This document shows positions 9,216 to 18,255 of a stretch of 64,000 bases of DNA, piece after piece. The notes beneath the pieces are model-generated. The model did no database searches and was not told the DNA's origin. It saw only the letters and a list, made by a program, of their open reading frames with translations. Origin of the DNA: Bacteroidota bacterium. GTDB lineage: Bacteria > Bacteroidota > Bacteroidia > Flavobacteriales > Weeksellaceae. Position 1 is the first letter of the stretch. The number at the start of each line of letters is the position of its first letter. Where the stretch lies: NCBI GenBank assembly GCA_023461035.1, contig JAEWOD010000012.1, positions 1 to 64,000 on the forward strand, written 5' to 3'. The translations under genes and the position numbers were made by a program.

Positions 9216-9324
9216 AAAAAGGCAAATAATGTACATGACTCGCCCAAATGGGCGTGGCTGTGTCATTGTCCTTTTTAGGGTTGTGGTAAACCCTGTGATA
9301 GCGTGATGCAGTTCACGCCTTTTT
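9216..9324 (+). ncRNA. Candidate structured RNA or leader with three hairpins
   Basis: First is a long interrupted stem whose tip is the perfect inverted repeat CGCCCAAATGGGCG (9241-9254), flanked by ATGAC/GTCAT and by AAAAAGG/CCTTTTT. Next is AGGGTT/AAACCCT (9277-9293). Last is GCGTGA/TCACGC (9301-9318) followed by CTTTTT, which looks like a terminator. It could be a small RNA, an attenuating leader for the gene at 9353, or a replication or processing site. The sequence shows the structure; the role is not known. Confidence 0.45.
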
Positions 9325-9352
9325 AATTATTAATAATCACAAATTTACCACA

Positions 9353-9775
9353 ATGAATCAAACTCAAAAACCAGCCCCAGACAAAAAAGAAGTACAAAAA
9401 GGATGCTTGATTTTAATTGTACTTGCTGTCTTAATCATCTTGCTATTCTTTGGCGTACGAAGTTGTTTAACAGAAGAGCCATCAGATAATCAAGAACAGG
9501 AAGTCGTAATTGAACCAAAATTTAATGAAGATGATGCTCTTTATATTTCTCAAAAATGTGTTGAGAGTTATATAAAAAATCCCGGAAGCGCACAATTTCC
9601 AACCGAAGGTAATGTCAAAAAATTAAATGATTCTACTTTCAATGTAGTTTCCTACGTAGATGCTCATAATTCTTACGGAGCTTTAGGCAGATTGCATTAT
9701 GTATGCCTTGTTATTTTTAACACTAAAACCGAAAAAGGTCGATGTGAAAATATGCAGGTTGCAGAAAATAAATAG
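9353..9775 (+). CDS. Small single-pass membrane protein of unknown function
   Basis: The 140-residue product has a charged N-terminus, one strong membrane helix (about residues 19-37) and an acidic linker. A C-terminal domain of about 85 residues then contains YIKNPGSAQFP and a VVSYVDAHNSYGALGR segment. No enzyme motif was recognised. It is the only plus-strand gene in the element and is convergent with the defence operon, whose last gene ends 90 bases away. The hairpin cluster just upstream may control it. A role in defence or in element maintenance is possible but nothing in the sequence proves it. Confidence 0.72.
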   Translation: MNQTQKPAPDKKEVQKGCLILIVLAVLIILLFFGVRSCLTEEPSDNQEQEVVIEPKFNEDDALYISQKCVESYIKNPGSAQFPTEGNVKKLNDSTFNVVSYVDAHNSYGALGRLHYVCLVIFNTKTEKGRCENMQVAENK

Positions 9776-9790
9776 AAAAAATATCACTTA

Positions 9791-9821
9791 AATAGCCTCT
9801 TGGAAAGATTAGGAGGCTATT
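9791..9821. terminator. Hairpin between convergent genes in the element
   Basis: AATAGCCTC and GAGGCTATT form a 9-bp perfect stem with a 13-base loop, between the stops at 9775 and 9865. The T tracts on either side are weak. Confidence 0.5.
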
Positions 9822-9864
9822 AGTTTCTAGCAAGCCAAAATCTAATGCGAGAGATAAGGCTTAG

Positions 9865-11229
9865 TTATTCTTCCTCACTATTAAATTGTAGTCTTGTCCT
9901 AGCATTTTCTAAAAGTTCGGAGTATGTCAGTATGGATATATTTTTTAATGAATTTTTTAACTCTTTGTATGCTTGCCTCGAATCTTCATTATAATCAGAT
10001 TCATTAATCTTATCCTTTTGAGCAGTTTTTAATTGATTATATGGTTTAGATAGCTTTTGCCACGAACCAATAATTATCAACCCTTTAGGTCTAATGCTTT
10101 CAACATATAAAGTATCACCAATTTTATCATTTATGAAATCTCTAATTTTTTTATCACCAATTAAATATTCTTCATCATTGTCCTTGTAAACAGCAGTTAT
10201 ATAACGTTCTAATTGAGCAATCGCTATAGCAAGGTCTTTGGCTGGATAAAATTTCCCTCTTCCATCTCCAAATTCAAAAAGATATTGGTCTGGGCGTTTT
10301 AATTCTACTAGTTCTATATCCCCGAGATGATTTATAAGAATTAAGTCAAATTGAGATCTCGAAACACCACTATGAATAACATATTTGTTAGTATTGAGTA
10401 GGGCTGGAACACCAAAAAGCGAATATTGTCCAAAGTCTGTAAGTATTTTTTCCATTAGATGCTCAGGTCCATTAACTGAATTTTTTGTGTATCCAAATTT
10501 TTCAAATCCAATATTTTTAGCTTTTGGAATATTTAATTTATCCTCATCTAAAATTTCTTCTACTGTTTCAACAAGCCATTGGACTTGTTTTGAAACTTGC
10601 TTTTCAATTACAACTGTAGAGGATTCACCTGCTTCTAAATTTGCAGTCAAGTTGATTAAATCCGCTTGTGTAAACTCACCACTAGCTAAAATCTCTTGCA
10701 TCAATAAATTATAATTCCTGTCAACTTCAATATCCTCAGTATTAATATTAAATTGAGTGCTAAGAAATGGAATCATTCTGTTAAAAACTCTTACATTTTT
10801 CTCTTGCCTTTCTTCTAAATCAACACCTAATATCTGATCATACATTTCCTTAGTTATATTAATTACTCCATTTTGCATTAAATTTTCTTCTGCACCAATG
10901 ATTATCCTTTCAATTTCTACACCTGGTAAATTCTTAAAAATGTCATATACTTTTTTAGCTCCCTTTGGAGGATTTATGGGGTTAGAATTTATATATTTTA
11001 AATTTTCATGATTTAAGACAATTGATACTGAGTAATTTTCTTCTTTAATCGGGTCTGTTAAGTTAGGAAAGAATCTCTTCGTCCCATAAATAAGAGCGTC
11101 ATTTACGTTATTTAAAAACACTTCATTATTAATTTGGTAAGTGCTTGCAACTTTAGTTATTTGTTGATAATCGTTAAGAGCTTTGAGTTTTGTTTCAAGC
11201 TTCTCTACAACCGTTTTCTTATAGGCCAT
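9865..11229 (-). CDS. sduA: Shedu-like PD-(D/E)XK nuclease (DUF4263 type)
   Basis: The 454-residue product has a long N-terminal region without clear motifs and a C-terminal nuclease fold. The core reads QFDLILINHLGDIELVELK at about residues 297-315, which gives the Asp and the Glu-X-Lys of the PD-(D/E)XK site. It is followed by AIAQLERYITAV, matching the conserved Gln-Tyr helix of Shedu nucleases. Shedu proteins defend bacteria against phages and plasmids by cutting DNA. Here it is the last gene of a seven-gene operon, 35 bases after the UvrD-like helicase, so it may act with the Gabija-like pair or simply share the promoter. The family call rests on motifs only. Confidence 0.75.
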   Translation of the reverse strand: MAYKKTVVEKLETKLKALNDYQQITKVASTYQINNEVFLNNVNDALIYGTKRFFPNLTDPIKEENYSVSIVLNHENLKYINSNPINPPKGAKKVYDIFKNLPGVEIERIIIGAEENLMQNGVINITKEMYDQILGVDLEERQEKNVRVFNRMIPFLSTQFNINTEDIEVDRNYNLLMQEILASGEFTQADLINLTANLEAGESSTVVIEKQVSKQVQWLVETVEEILDEDKLNIPKAKNIGFEKFGYTKNSVNGPEHLMEKILTDFGQYSLFGVPALLNTNKYVIHSGVSRSQFDLILINHLGDIELVELKRPDQYLFEFGDGRGKFYPAKDLAIAIAQLERYITAVYKDNDEEYLIGDKKIRDFINDKIGDTLYVESIRPKGLIIIGSWQKLSKPYNQLKTAQKDKINESDYNEDSRQAYKELKNSLKNISILTYSELLENARTRLQFNSEEE

Positions 11230-11264
11230 ATTAGTAAGAGTTTTATTAGAATTATTTATTCAAG

Positions 11265-13115
11265 CTAATTAGAGGAGTTGTCAATACCTAGAAATTCTTC
11301 AATATCCATTACGTTATCTTCTCCAAACCAAACTTTTATATTATTTAAAGATTTTTCGTCGACTTTTGATAACATTAGGACAACTAAATTTTTCTTGGCT
11401 CTCGAACATTCTACGTAAAAGAGATTTCGTGTACGCAGCTTTCTTTCAAGATTTTCTTCCTCATTATTAAAGAAGTTATTGAAGTTATATTCTTGCTTCC
11501 ATTCTGTATCGTCAATTACCGTTAATACGTTTCTATATTCATCTCCTTTAGTGCCGTGTTTTGTAGAAAAAACTGTTTCATTTTGTATATGTTTCCAAAA
11601 TTTCAAAATCTCTTCATACCTGAGATTTATAAAAGATTCATAGAAAACCTTATCCTTCTCAATTCTTTCTTTACTATCATCGTCTAAAACATCTAAGTTC
11701 TGATTTATTCTTTCAAGATATTGGTTGAAGGCATTGGAATAAATTATACCTTTACCTAAAACAATATCTAAAACTTCTTTTATTGTCTTGGTGCTTCTAT
11801 TGTTGCTTAAATCATTTAATATTTCAGATATTACTTTCTTTTTAGAATGCTTAAATTCATCCAACAAAATACCATTCTTTCTAATAAATCTAATAACCTC
11901 ATTATGGTTATTCTGATTCCAAAAAAGCATTAGATGTTCTAATCCAATTGCCCTTTCTCGAGAGCTTTTTTTATCTATATAGCCCGCAATTAATTTTATA
12001 AGAATATGATTCCGGTCTAAAAATCGCTCTTTAACAGACTGTCCAAATCGTTGAGAAAATAATTTGTAAAGATTCGAGAAACCTGCTCTTTCTGCAATAC
12101 GACTATTTGCTAAAACCAGAATTTTGTCCGATTCTGCATTAAAAACCCAACCCAGTTCCACTAATTTATTTACAACTTTATCGTAAAAATCATTTTTGTT
12201 ATTTTTTAATGAATTTTCAAATTCAGTAACCTTTTGCTTCTCTCCTTTTTCAGGGTGGTTTTTCCAATAAAGAAATTTAACTGAACCTTGTATTTCCTTT
12301 TGTGGCTTCTGTTCAATATTCGTTCTAAAACTATTTAATAGCTTCACAACTTCTTGTGAAGATCTATAATTTTCTTCTTTTTTAATTAAAACTAAAATCT
12401 TATCTTCTCCTTCATAATAATTTTCCAGATTCCCAACACCTGTATCATAAATCTTTTGATGAGAATCTCCATAGAAACCTAATACAATACTTTTTTCATT
12501 TCTTTTTAATAAAAAGTCTATTAAGGCTTGCACTGTTTCTAAGGACGTATCTTGGTATTCATCTATAAAAATATATGGATGCTTTTGTGCTACGATAGAT
12601 GTTAGCAAAGGATAGCTTTCAAAAAGCATTTTAGATATTTCTATAACATCATCATGATGTAATTCTCCATTTTCAAAATCACGAAAAGAGGAATCATTAT
12701 AGAATACAGCTTCAATATTATCAATTCTATCTTTTAGGTTTTCAATATACTTAGAAGCTTTTCCATTATCAACGTCTTTTTGGTATCTTATTTCGTTGAG
12801 TTTGCATAATTCAATTTTAAGTTGTTTTTGGAATTGTTTTATAGATTGCCATAAAAATTCATGAATGGTGTATACATTGACCAAGTTATTAAATTCAATT
12901 CTTCTGATAATTTCATTCTTTGCTACATTAGTATATGTAATACAGATAATACTTTGATTACTCAAGTTCAAATTATCACCTTGTAATTCAATTAAATGAT
13001 TTAATGTTTGGATTAATAAATATGTCTTACCCGAACCAGCACCAGCTTCAACAACAAAACTTGATTTTTTCTCAATACATTCTTTTACTTCGTCAAATGC
13101 TACCATTCTAGTCAA
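11265..13115 (-). CDS. gajB: UvrD/Rep-type helicase, Gabija GajB-like
   Basis: This superfamily 1 helicase shows motif I EAGAGSGKTYLL (about residues 22-33), motif II FIDEYQDTS near 187, motif III GDSHQKIYD, motif IV ENYRSSQEVV near 270, motif V STKHGTKGDEY near 530 and motif VI FYVECSRAKKNL near 575. At 616 aa it is longer than many GajB proteins. Its first bases overlap the end of the OLD-family gene by 8 bases, the arrangement expected for a Gabija pair. In known Gabija the helicase partner assembles with GajA. The helicase call is strong; the assignment to Gabija rests on the neighbour. Confidence 0.85.
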   Translation of the reverse strand: MTRMVAFDEVKECIEKKSSFVVEAGAGSGKTYLLIQTLNHLIELQGDNLNLSNQSIICITYTNVAKNEIIRRIEFNNLVNVYTIHEFLWQSIKQFQKQLKIELCKLNEIRYQKDVDNGKASKYIENLKDRIDNIEAVFYNDSSFRDFENGELHHDDVIEISKMLFESYPLLTSIVAQKHPYIFIDEYQDTSLETVQALIDFLLKRNEKSIVLGFYGDSHQKIYDTGVGNLENYYEGEDKILVLIKKEENYRSSQEVVKLLNSFRTNIEQKPQKEIQGSVKFLYWKNHPEKGEKQKVTEFENSLKNNKNDFYDKVVNKLVELGWVFNAESDKILVLANSRIAERAGFSNLYKLFSQRFGQSVKERFLDRNHILIKLIAGYIDKKSSRERAIGLEHLMLFWNQNNHNEVIRFIRKNGILLDEFKHSKKKVISEILNDLSNNRSTKTIKEVLDIVLGKGIIYSNAFNQYLERINQNLDVLDDDSKERIEKDKVFYESFINLRYEEILKFWKHIQNETVFSTKHGTKGDEYRNVLTVIDDTEWKQEYNFNNFFNNEEENLERKLRTRNLFYVECSRAKKNLVVLMLSKVDEKSLNNIKVWFGEDNVMDIEEFLGIDNSSN

Positions 13116-15189
13116 TTTTTGCAGTTTCTATGTGTTCATTTTTTGCTAACCATTCCAATCCTTCTCTAATATATTTTGGAACTATCCATTCAAGCATAGT
13201 ACCCTTTTCATCAAAGGTCATCAAATCAAATGTAAAATCTGTTTTTTGTTTAGAAGATGGATCTACTTCTGATTGTTCCTTTTCTGTATCCATATAAATT
13301 AAATCATCCAAGTTTTTAAGTTTTTGATAGGAAAAGCATCTATGAACATCTAATTCCGAACCATCTTCGGAAGAATATTTACTTTTAAAAAATGTTTGAT
13401 TGCAATTAACAATAGCATTTTCTAAACTTCTTGCAACAAATACCTCATTGTCTTCAGCAATTTGGAAAGCAACCCTAATAATTTTTGATTCATCTAATTT
13501 TTCCTCATAGGTTAATGCTAACAACTCTGAAATTTTTGTTTTCTTAGGAAGCCATATAGATAATGTTGAATTACTTGTATTTGCATCAGCCTTTAAGACA
13601 TGGCATGATTTGCCCGTAATGGAATCAACAGAATCTATATCTGTTATAATAAGAACTTTTGTATTTAAAAATTTAAAAAACTCTTTAAATTTATGTGTAT
13701 AGGCTCCTCCAACTTCAATAATTGAAACATATTCATTTTCCAATTCTTTAGCAACTTTCTTTATAAATAAAGGCATCAAAATTTTTTCAGTAATACCTTC
13801 AACCATAATCACTTTATCCGCAAAAAACAGATCACATTTATTTAAATTCAAATATTGTTTTAAAAACCTGAATGTATCTTTATCAGTTTCTTTATGTTTA
13901 AAATCGTTAAAATCTTTAACTTCAATAATGTTCTTATCATCTTTTTTGAACTTATTAAAGTATCTAATTCTTTCGAAACTTCTTTTTACGTTAAGACCTG
14001 CTTCAGCAATCATATGAGAAGAATGCGTACTAATGATTAACTGGACTTGAACTTTATCATCTGATAAAGCTTTTTCAATAGTTTCTCTTACTTGTTCAAC
14101 AAATACCTGTTGCATCTGTGGATGTAAATGCGCTTCAGGTTCTTCAAGAAGAATCGTTAAGATTTCAGTCTCATGTTTTAGCTTATTTTTTTTGAAGTTC
14201 TCAATAAATGAGACAATTTTTAATACCAAAAAAATGAGATTACTGTATCCAAGTCCATTATAGTTCTCAGGAAGTTCAATGTCTCCATTTTTATAAAAAT
14301 ATTTTATATTATTTTTTATAATACTCTCAGGATCAAATTTAGATTTCAATATTATTTCGGGAATATTTATATCCTTGTCGACTCCAAATGATTTAAGTTT
14401 ATCAAGAATCTTTTCCAGAACCTTTTCATATTTTTCATCTAGTTCGGTAGATACATTTTTTAACGTGCCCTTTAGCGCCTCTACATCTGCATCCTGATCA
14501 CCATGTACATTTCTGTAATAATCAGAAAATCCAACAGCTAATGATCTATTCTTATCCGTTTTAGTATCATCTAACTTTCTTGATGCCTGAATAGTTTCAA
14601 AGCATAACACTTTTGATACTCTATTTAAAATATTATCTTCTATTAAATTATCTCCTCCAAAAACTCGTGTAGTATAATAAGACGTAATATTATCGTTTAG
14701 CCATTCAACTAATTTTATTTCTTGATTTGCCCTATTGTGAAAAGCTTTGAAAAGATTGACTGTATCATTAGGTTCATGCTTGAAAGTTATGTATGCTTCA
14801 GTCTTGGAATCGTCTAAATCAGATATAAAATCACTTATATTTATTAGAGAATCTTTAATCTTATCATACTCAATTTTTATTCCTAAGATAATTCTTGGAA
14901 TATCTGTAATTATTTCTTTTTCCAGCCTATCTTTTTCAGTCTCATCCGTTTCATCAAGCAATTCATCTTTATATTTTATATAACAATTCTCAAAAACTTC
15001 ATAACTATTTTGAGAAAAATCGTGGAAAGAAATTTTATTATTTCCACCTAAAAATAAATTAACAATTTCAAAAAGCGATGTTTTTCCTGTATTATTCTTT
15101 CCAACGATCAAGGTAATATCATCTTCAATATTTATGGCAATTTCATCTAGTAAGCGAAAGTTGGTAATTGAAAGTTGAGTTATTTTCAT
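13108..15189 (-). CDS. gajA: OLD-family ATPase-TOPRIM nuclease, Gabija GajA-like
   Basis: The N-terminal ABC-type ATPase has Walker A GKNNTGKT at residues 30-37, a degenerate signature near 310 (ENYNGLGYSN), Walker B ILLEEPEAHLHP near 350 and the H-loop STHSSHM near 388. A TOPRIM domain follows with VIMVEGITEKIL (catalytic Glu) near 460 and the acidic TDID near 512. The 693-residue length exceeds typical GajA, with an extra C-terminal part of about 100 residues. GajA proteins nick DNA when nucleotide pools fall during phage infection. Pairing with the overlapping UvrD-like helicase supports Gabija. A non-Gabija OLD nuclease pair is the main alternative. Confidence 0.85.
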   Translation of the reverse strand: MKITQLSITNFRLLDEIAINIEDDITLIVGKNNTGKTSLFEIVNLFLGGNNKISFHDFSQNSYEVFENCYIKYKDELLDETDETEKDRLEKEIITDIPRIILGIKIEYDKIKDSLINISDFISDLDDSKTEAYITFKHEPNDTVNLFKAFHNRANQEIKLVEWLNDNITSYYTTRVFGGDNLIEDNILNRVSKVLCFETIQASRKLDDTKTDKNRSLAVGFSDYYRNVHGDQDADVEALKGTLKNVSTELDEKYEKVLEKILDKLKSFGVDKDINIPEIILKSKFDPESIIKNNIKYFYKNGDIELPENYNGLGYSNLIFLVLKIVSFIENFKKNKLKHETEILTILLEEPEAHLHPQMQQVFVEQVRETIEKALSDDKVQVQLIISTHSSHMIAEAGLNVKRSFERIRYFNKFKKDDKNIIEVKDFNDFKHKETDKDTFRFLKQYLNLNKCDLFFADKVIMVEGITEKILMPLFIKKVAKELENEYVSIIEVGGAYTHKFKEFFKFLNTKVLIITDIDSVDSITGKSCHVLKADANTSNSTLSIWLPKKTKISELLALTYEEKLDESKIIRVAFQIAEDNEVFVARSLENAIVNCNQTFFKSKYSSEDGSELDVHRCFSYQKLKNLDDLIYMDTEKEQSEVDPSSKQKTDFTFDLMTFDEKGTMLEWIVPKYIREGLEWLAKNEHIETAKID

Positions 15190-15209
15190 AATTCTAAGTT
15201 TTTAATTTC

Positions 15210-16106
15210 TTAATCTCCAATTGCATCAAAAACATCATATTCATGAACCAAAATAATTTGGTGTCCAGACTTTCTCAAATCCAACGCTTTTTCAACCTTT
15301 CTTCCATAACAGGAATAAGCCCAACAAGCGTTATTATTATCTCCAATAATCAAATAATTAGTTTTCCTAGAAATAGTATTTACTGCAATGCCTCCTTTTT
15401 CTTGAATTGCTTTTTGTAAACCATTTCTAGAACCTCTACTCAAAATTCCGGTTATACAAAAAGTTTTATTATCAAAGATAATTTCAGGATCAATAGCGCA
15501 TATCCCTGAAATGTTAATATCCACTATTTCCCTTTCAATATCCCCTTTAATATTTTCATCCTTTATGTCTACAAACTGATTTAAAAAAGCTTTCAAAACC
15601 AATCTTTCTTCCTCCTCTATTTTCCTATCAGACACAATTGATAAAACTAAACTTCTAATTTCATCATAAGGATAATACGAGTTTAGATGCTCGTTTTGAG
15701 ATAACCAATTATGTAAATCAAATATTTCTTGGTCATTTAGCTGGCCATCTGCTAAAATCCCGTGAAAAATACCTTGCAGAGTTTGAAGGTCTGTGGTAGT
15801 GGCATTATAATACATGCTGTCTTGTTCATATTTTTGACATAGCCAATATAAATCATCGACAGTTTCATTTAACGGAATTTCTTGAGAAATAGCATTTTCT
15901 ATTAATAGCATAAACTCTCTAAAGGGATTTCTATTTACTAACTCATGATGTTCTTTCGCCCATAGCTTTAGTTCATTTATTTCTTCCTCATTTACAATGT
16001 TATCTGCATTCATCCCAAGAAGAATGCCTTTCAAAGAGTTAATGGCTTTATCTGCTCTCGATTTTGTTGTCAAGACTTTTAAATTTATGTCTTCGAAGTT
16101 GCTCAT
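15210..16106 (-). CDS. TerB-like repeats fused to a BRCT domain
   Basis: The first 190 or so of 298 residues hold three similar helical segments: near residue 27 (GILLGMNADNIVNEEEINEL), near 112 (GIFHGILADGQLNDQEIF) and near 154 (LVLSIVSDRKIEEEERL). The acidic DG/DN...EE pattern resembles TerB-type modules. The C-terminal part (about 210-298) is a BRCT domain like that of NAD-dependent DNA ligase: FCITGILSRGSRNGLQKAI, KTNYLIIGD and a late tryptophan-containing helix. BRCT domains bind DNA ends, phosphoproteins or poly(ADP-ribose). It sits 13 bases after the Lhr-like helicase and 20 bases before gajA, so it joins the Shango-like and Gabija-like halves. No catalytic residues are seen. Confidence 0.75.
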   Translation of the reverse strand: MSNFEDINLKVLTTKSRADKAINSLKGILLGMNADNIVNEEEINELKLWAKEHHELVNRNPFREFMLLIENAISQEIPLNETVDDLYWLCQKYEQDSMYYNATTTDLQTLQGIFHGILADGQLNDQEIFDLHNWLSQNEHLNSYYPYDEIRSLVLSIVSDRKIEEEERLVLKAFLNQFVDIKDENIKGDIEREIVDINISGICAIDPEIIFDNKTFCITGILSRGSRNGLQKAIQEKGGIAVNTISRKTNYLIIGDNNNACWAYSCYGRKVEKALDLRKSGHQIILVHEYDVFDAIGD

Positions 16107-16119
16107 AGTTTTTGATGTA

Positions 16120-18255
16120 TTAAGTTTTAATATTCAGGTTTTGTAAAAAAGATATGGTTTCCTCAAAATCATATCTCACATTTTTAAGAGTGATGATTTG
16201 TAATTGAGATGGTAAATATTTTATCCATTTTGAGAAATCTAAAAACAATGAATTTTCATCAATTTGCTTTCTTAAATAATCGTCTACATTCTCAATCAGG
16301 GTAGGAAGTTCCTTTAATAATTGAGTGATTTCTTCTATTGATAATGAAACCTCAAAACTGCTAGAATGCTCATCATAGTTATAAATTAGCTCTTGTGATT
16401 CTTTGTAATACTTTAGAAGTAAATCTATTGTTCTATTAACTTTTGTTGAATTAAATGTGTAAAAAGTAATTTTTTCATGCCCCAATATAAATGGTCTATC
16501 AAATTCAATATCTAATATTTCAATGTTAGCAAAACGATGTCTCAAATCTTTAAATCTATCGGTACTTTCATCATCTAGGTATTCAGGCTGTTTATCCGAA
16601 GTCAATAAACTTAACATTTCAAAGCGTATTTCTTTGGCTATATCTCCACCATCTCCTTCAAAAATTGGCTTTTTTCCATCCTTCGCTTTATCTACATAGA
16701 TTTTCTTATTTTTTAAATCAATTTCTATAATTTTCCAGACTTTTGAGGCGAGTAAAATGTTTTCTCCTTCTCGAATTTGAGGTGTCAGTTTAAGTTCTCC
16801 AATTAAATTTCCTTTATTGATAACCGGTATTAGTTTCTCTGTAATAAAAACGCTGTAGAATTCTTTATTATTAACAAGTCTTTCTCCTGTTAACCCAATA
16901 ATATATTCTCTTTCGACATTTTCTATTAAGTCAATTTCTGTCAAATGATTAATAATTTCATCGAACTGATTAACTGAAATATTTGAAAACGAATAATTCG
17001 ATTTGAACTGTTCAATCAAGTCCTTTCTAGTGATTCCAGAATGAGATTTTATAACAGATAGAATTTGATGTAGTGCAATATCAAATGGTATTTGGTTGAA
17101 ATAAAGATTATCAATAAAACCCTTTTGATATAACTCCCAAATTGCTATAGATTGTAATAAACTCCAATTATCCGTTGAGTAAACTGTGACATTACTTTTT
17201 TGCCCTTCTTTCCTGCCACTTCTTCCAATTCGTTGGACTAATGAAGAAACGCTAAATGTAGAATCTATTTGCACTACTTTGTCAACCGAACCAATATCAA
17301 TACCCAGTTCTAAAGTAGACGTACAAGCAATTGAAAAATTCTCATAGGTAGTTTGTTTTGCGAAATTTTCTACAAACTCCCTAATTTCTTTGTTTATGGA
17401 AGAATGGTGTGCGAAATAATTATTATGCCCCCCAATTTTTTGAGTTATTCTTTTTAGTTTATGAACGACTTCTTCGGTTTTACCTCGGCTATTAGGAAAA
17501 ATTAAGGCTTTATTATTTCTGACATTTTGAAATAAATGTTTGACTAAATCCAAGGGCAGCTCTACCCCTTCACTTTCGTAGTATTTAAAGGATATTTGAT
17601 TTTCCCTTGGGGTTGAATCTAGCAATACTTTTGTTTGCTCGGAGTTTCCTCCTATTTTTTTAATTTCGTCATACTCACCGATTGTTGCGGATAAACTAAT
17701 TACTCTAATTTTATTTTTACAAGATTTCTGAATTCTATAAAGTAGTGAGTTCAATTGAATACCTCGATTAGTACCTAGAAATGAATGAATCTCATCAATT
17801 ACCACAAATTTGAGATTGGAAAAAAGCAGTGGAATTTCGTAAGGTCTATTACAAAACATTGCTTCAATAGATTCAGGAGTAATAAGTAATATTCCATTAG
17901 GATTTTTTATAAGCTTATTTTTTGCTGATTTGCTGGCTTCTCCATGCCATTTTGTAACTGGAATATCCAAGTGTACACATAATTCTTCAATTCGTTTAAA
18001 TTGGTCATTAATCAATGCAATCAACGGAGAAATATATAAAACCTGTACGCCTTCTTCTCGAAAATTAACCTTTGTAAGTATTGGTAAAAAAGCAGCCTCT
18101 GTCTTTCCAGATGCAGTTCGCGCAGAAATAATATAGTTGTTTTCTGTATTCAGAATTTTATCAATAGCAACTGCTTGAATTGGCCTCAACTGCGACCAAC
18201 CTTTGTCTCTTATATACTTGCGTATAGGTTCGGCTAATAAATCATAAGCTGTCAT
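16120..18255 (-). CDS. sngC: Lhr-like DEAD/DEAH helicase, Shango SngC / BrxHI-like
   Basis: This superfamily 2 helicase of 711 aa has the Q-motif region LRPIQAVAI, Walker A ARTASGKTEAA near residue 45, the DEIH box VVIDEIHSFLG near 150, SLSATIG near 190 and the second RecA domain with FPNSRGKTEE. Motifs V/VI read ELGIDIGSVDKVVQ and SLVQRIGRSGR near 340-370. The long C-terminal part is typical of Lhr-type helicases. It overlaps the DUF2791 ATPase gene by 4 bases (ATGA). Such a helicase next to a DUF2791 ATPase and a TerB-domain protein is the make-up of the Shango anti-phage system; BREX type 2 also has the ATPase/helicase pair, but no pglX or pglZ is present here. Confidence 0.85.
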   Translation of the reverse strand: MTAYDLLAEPIRKYIRDKGWSQLRPIQAVAIDKILNTENNYIISARTASGKTEAAFLPILTKVNFREEGVQVLYISPLIALINDQFKRIEELCVHLDIPVTKWHGEASKSAKNKLIKNPNGILLITPESIEAMFCNRPYEIPLLFSNLKFVVIDEIHSFLGTNRGIQLNSLLYRIQKSCKNKIRVISLSATIGEYDEIKKIGGNSEQTKVLLDSTPRENQISFKYYESEGVELPLDLVKHLFQNVRNNKALIFPNSRGKTEEVVHKLKRITQKIGGHNNYFAHHSSINKEIREFVENFAKQTTYENFSIACTSTLELGIDIGSVDKVVQIDSTFSVSSLVQRIGRSGRKEGQKSNVTVYSTDNWSLLQSIAIWELYQKGFIDNLYFNQIPFDIALHQILSVIKSHSGITRKDLIEQFKSNYSFSNISVNQFDEIINHLTEIDLIENVEREYIIGLTGERLVNNKEFYSVFITEKLIPVINKGNLIGELKLTPQIREGENILLASKVWKIIEIDLKNKKIYVDKAKDGKKPIFEGDGGDIAKEIRFEMLSLLTSDKQPEYLDDESTDRFKDLRHRFANIEILDIEFDRPFILGHEKITFYTFNSTKVNRTIDLLLKYYKESQELIYNYDEHSSSFEVSLSIEEITQLLKELPTLIENVDDYLRKQIDENSLFLDFSKWIKYLPSQLQIITLKNVRYDFEETISFLQNLNIKT

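Larger units (their letters stand above)
8775..9352. other. Left end of the element, non-coding
   Basis: No gene is seen. In order the region holds the terminator hairpin, a TTTGTACGAT/TGTACGGTA sequence at 8822-8843 that recurs at the right end, an array of CTACA-type repeats (about 8967-9111), and a cluster of three hairpins (about 9216-9324) before the small membrane-protein gene. Confidence 0.8.

Noticed and set aside
10385..10714. Plus-strand frame of 109 codons opposite the Shedu-like gene
   Set aside because: It lies antisense to a well-supported coding region and has the composition of a mirror frame.
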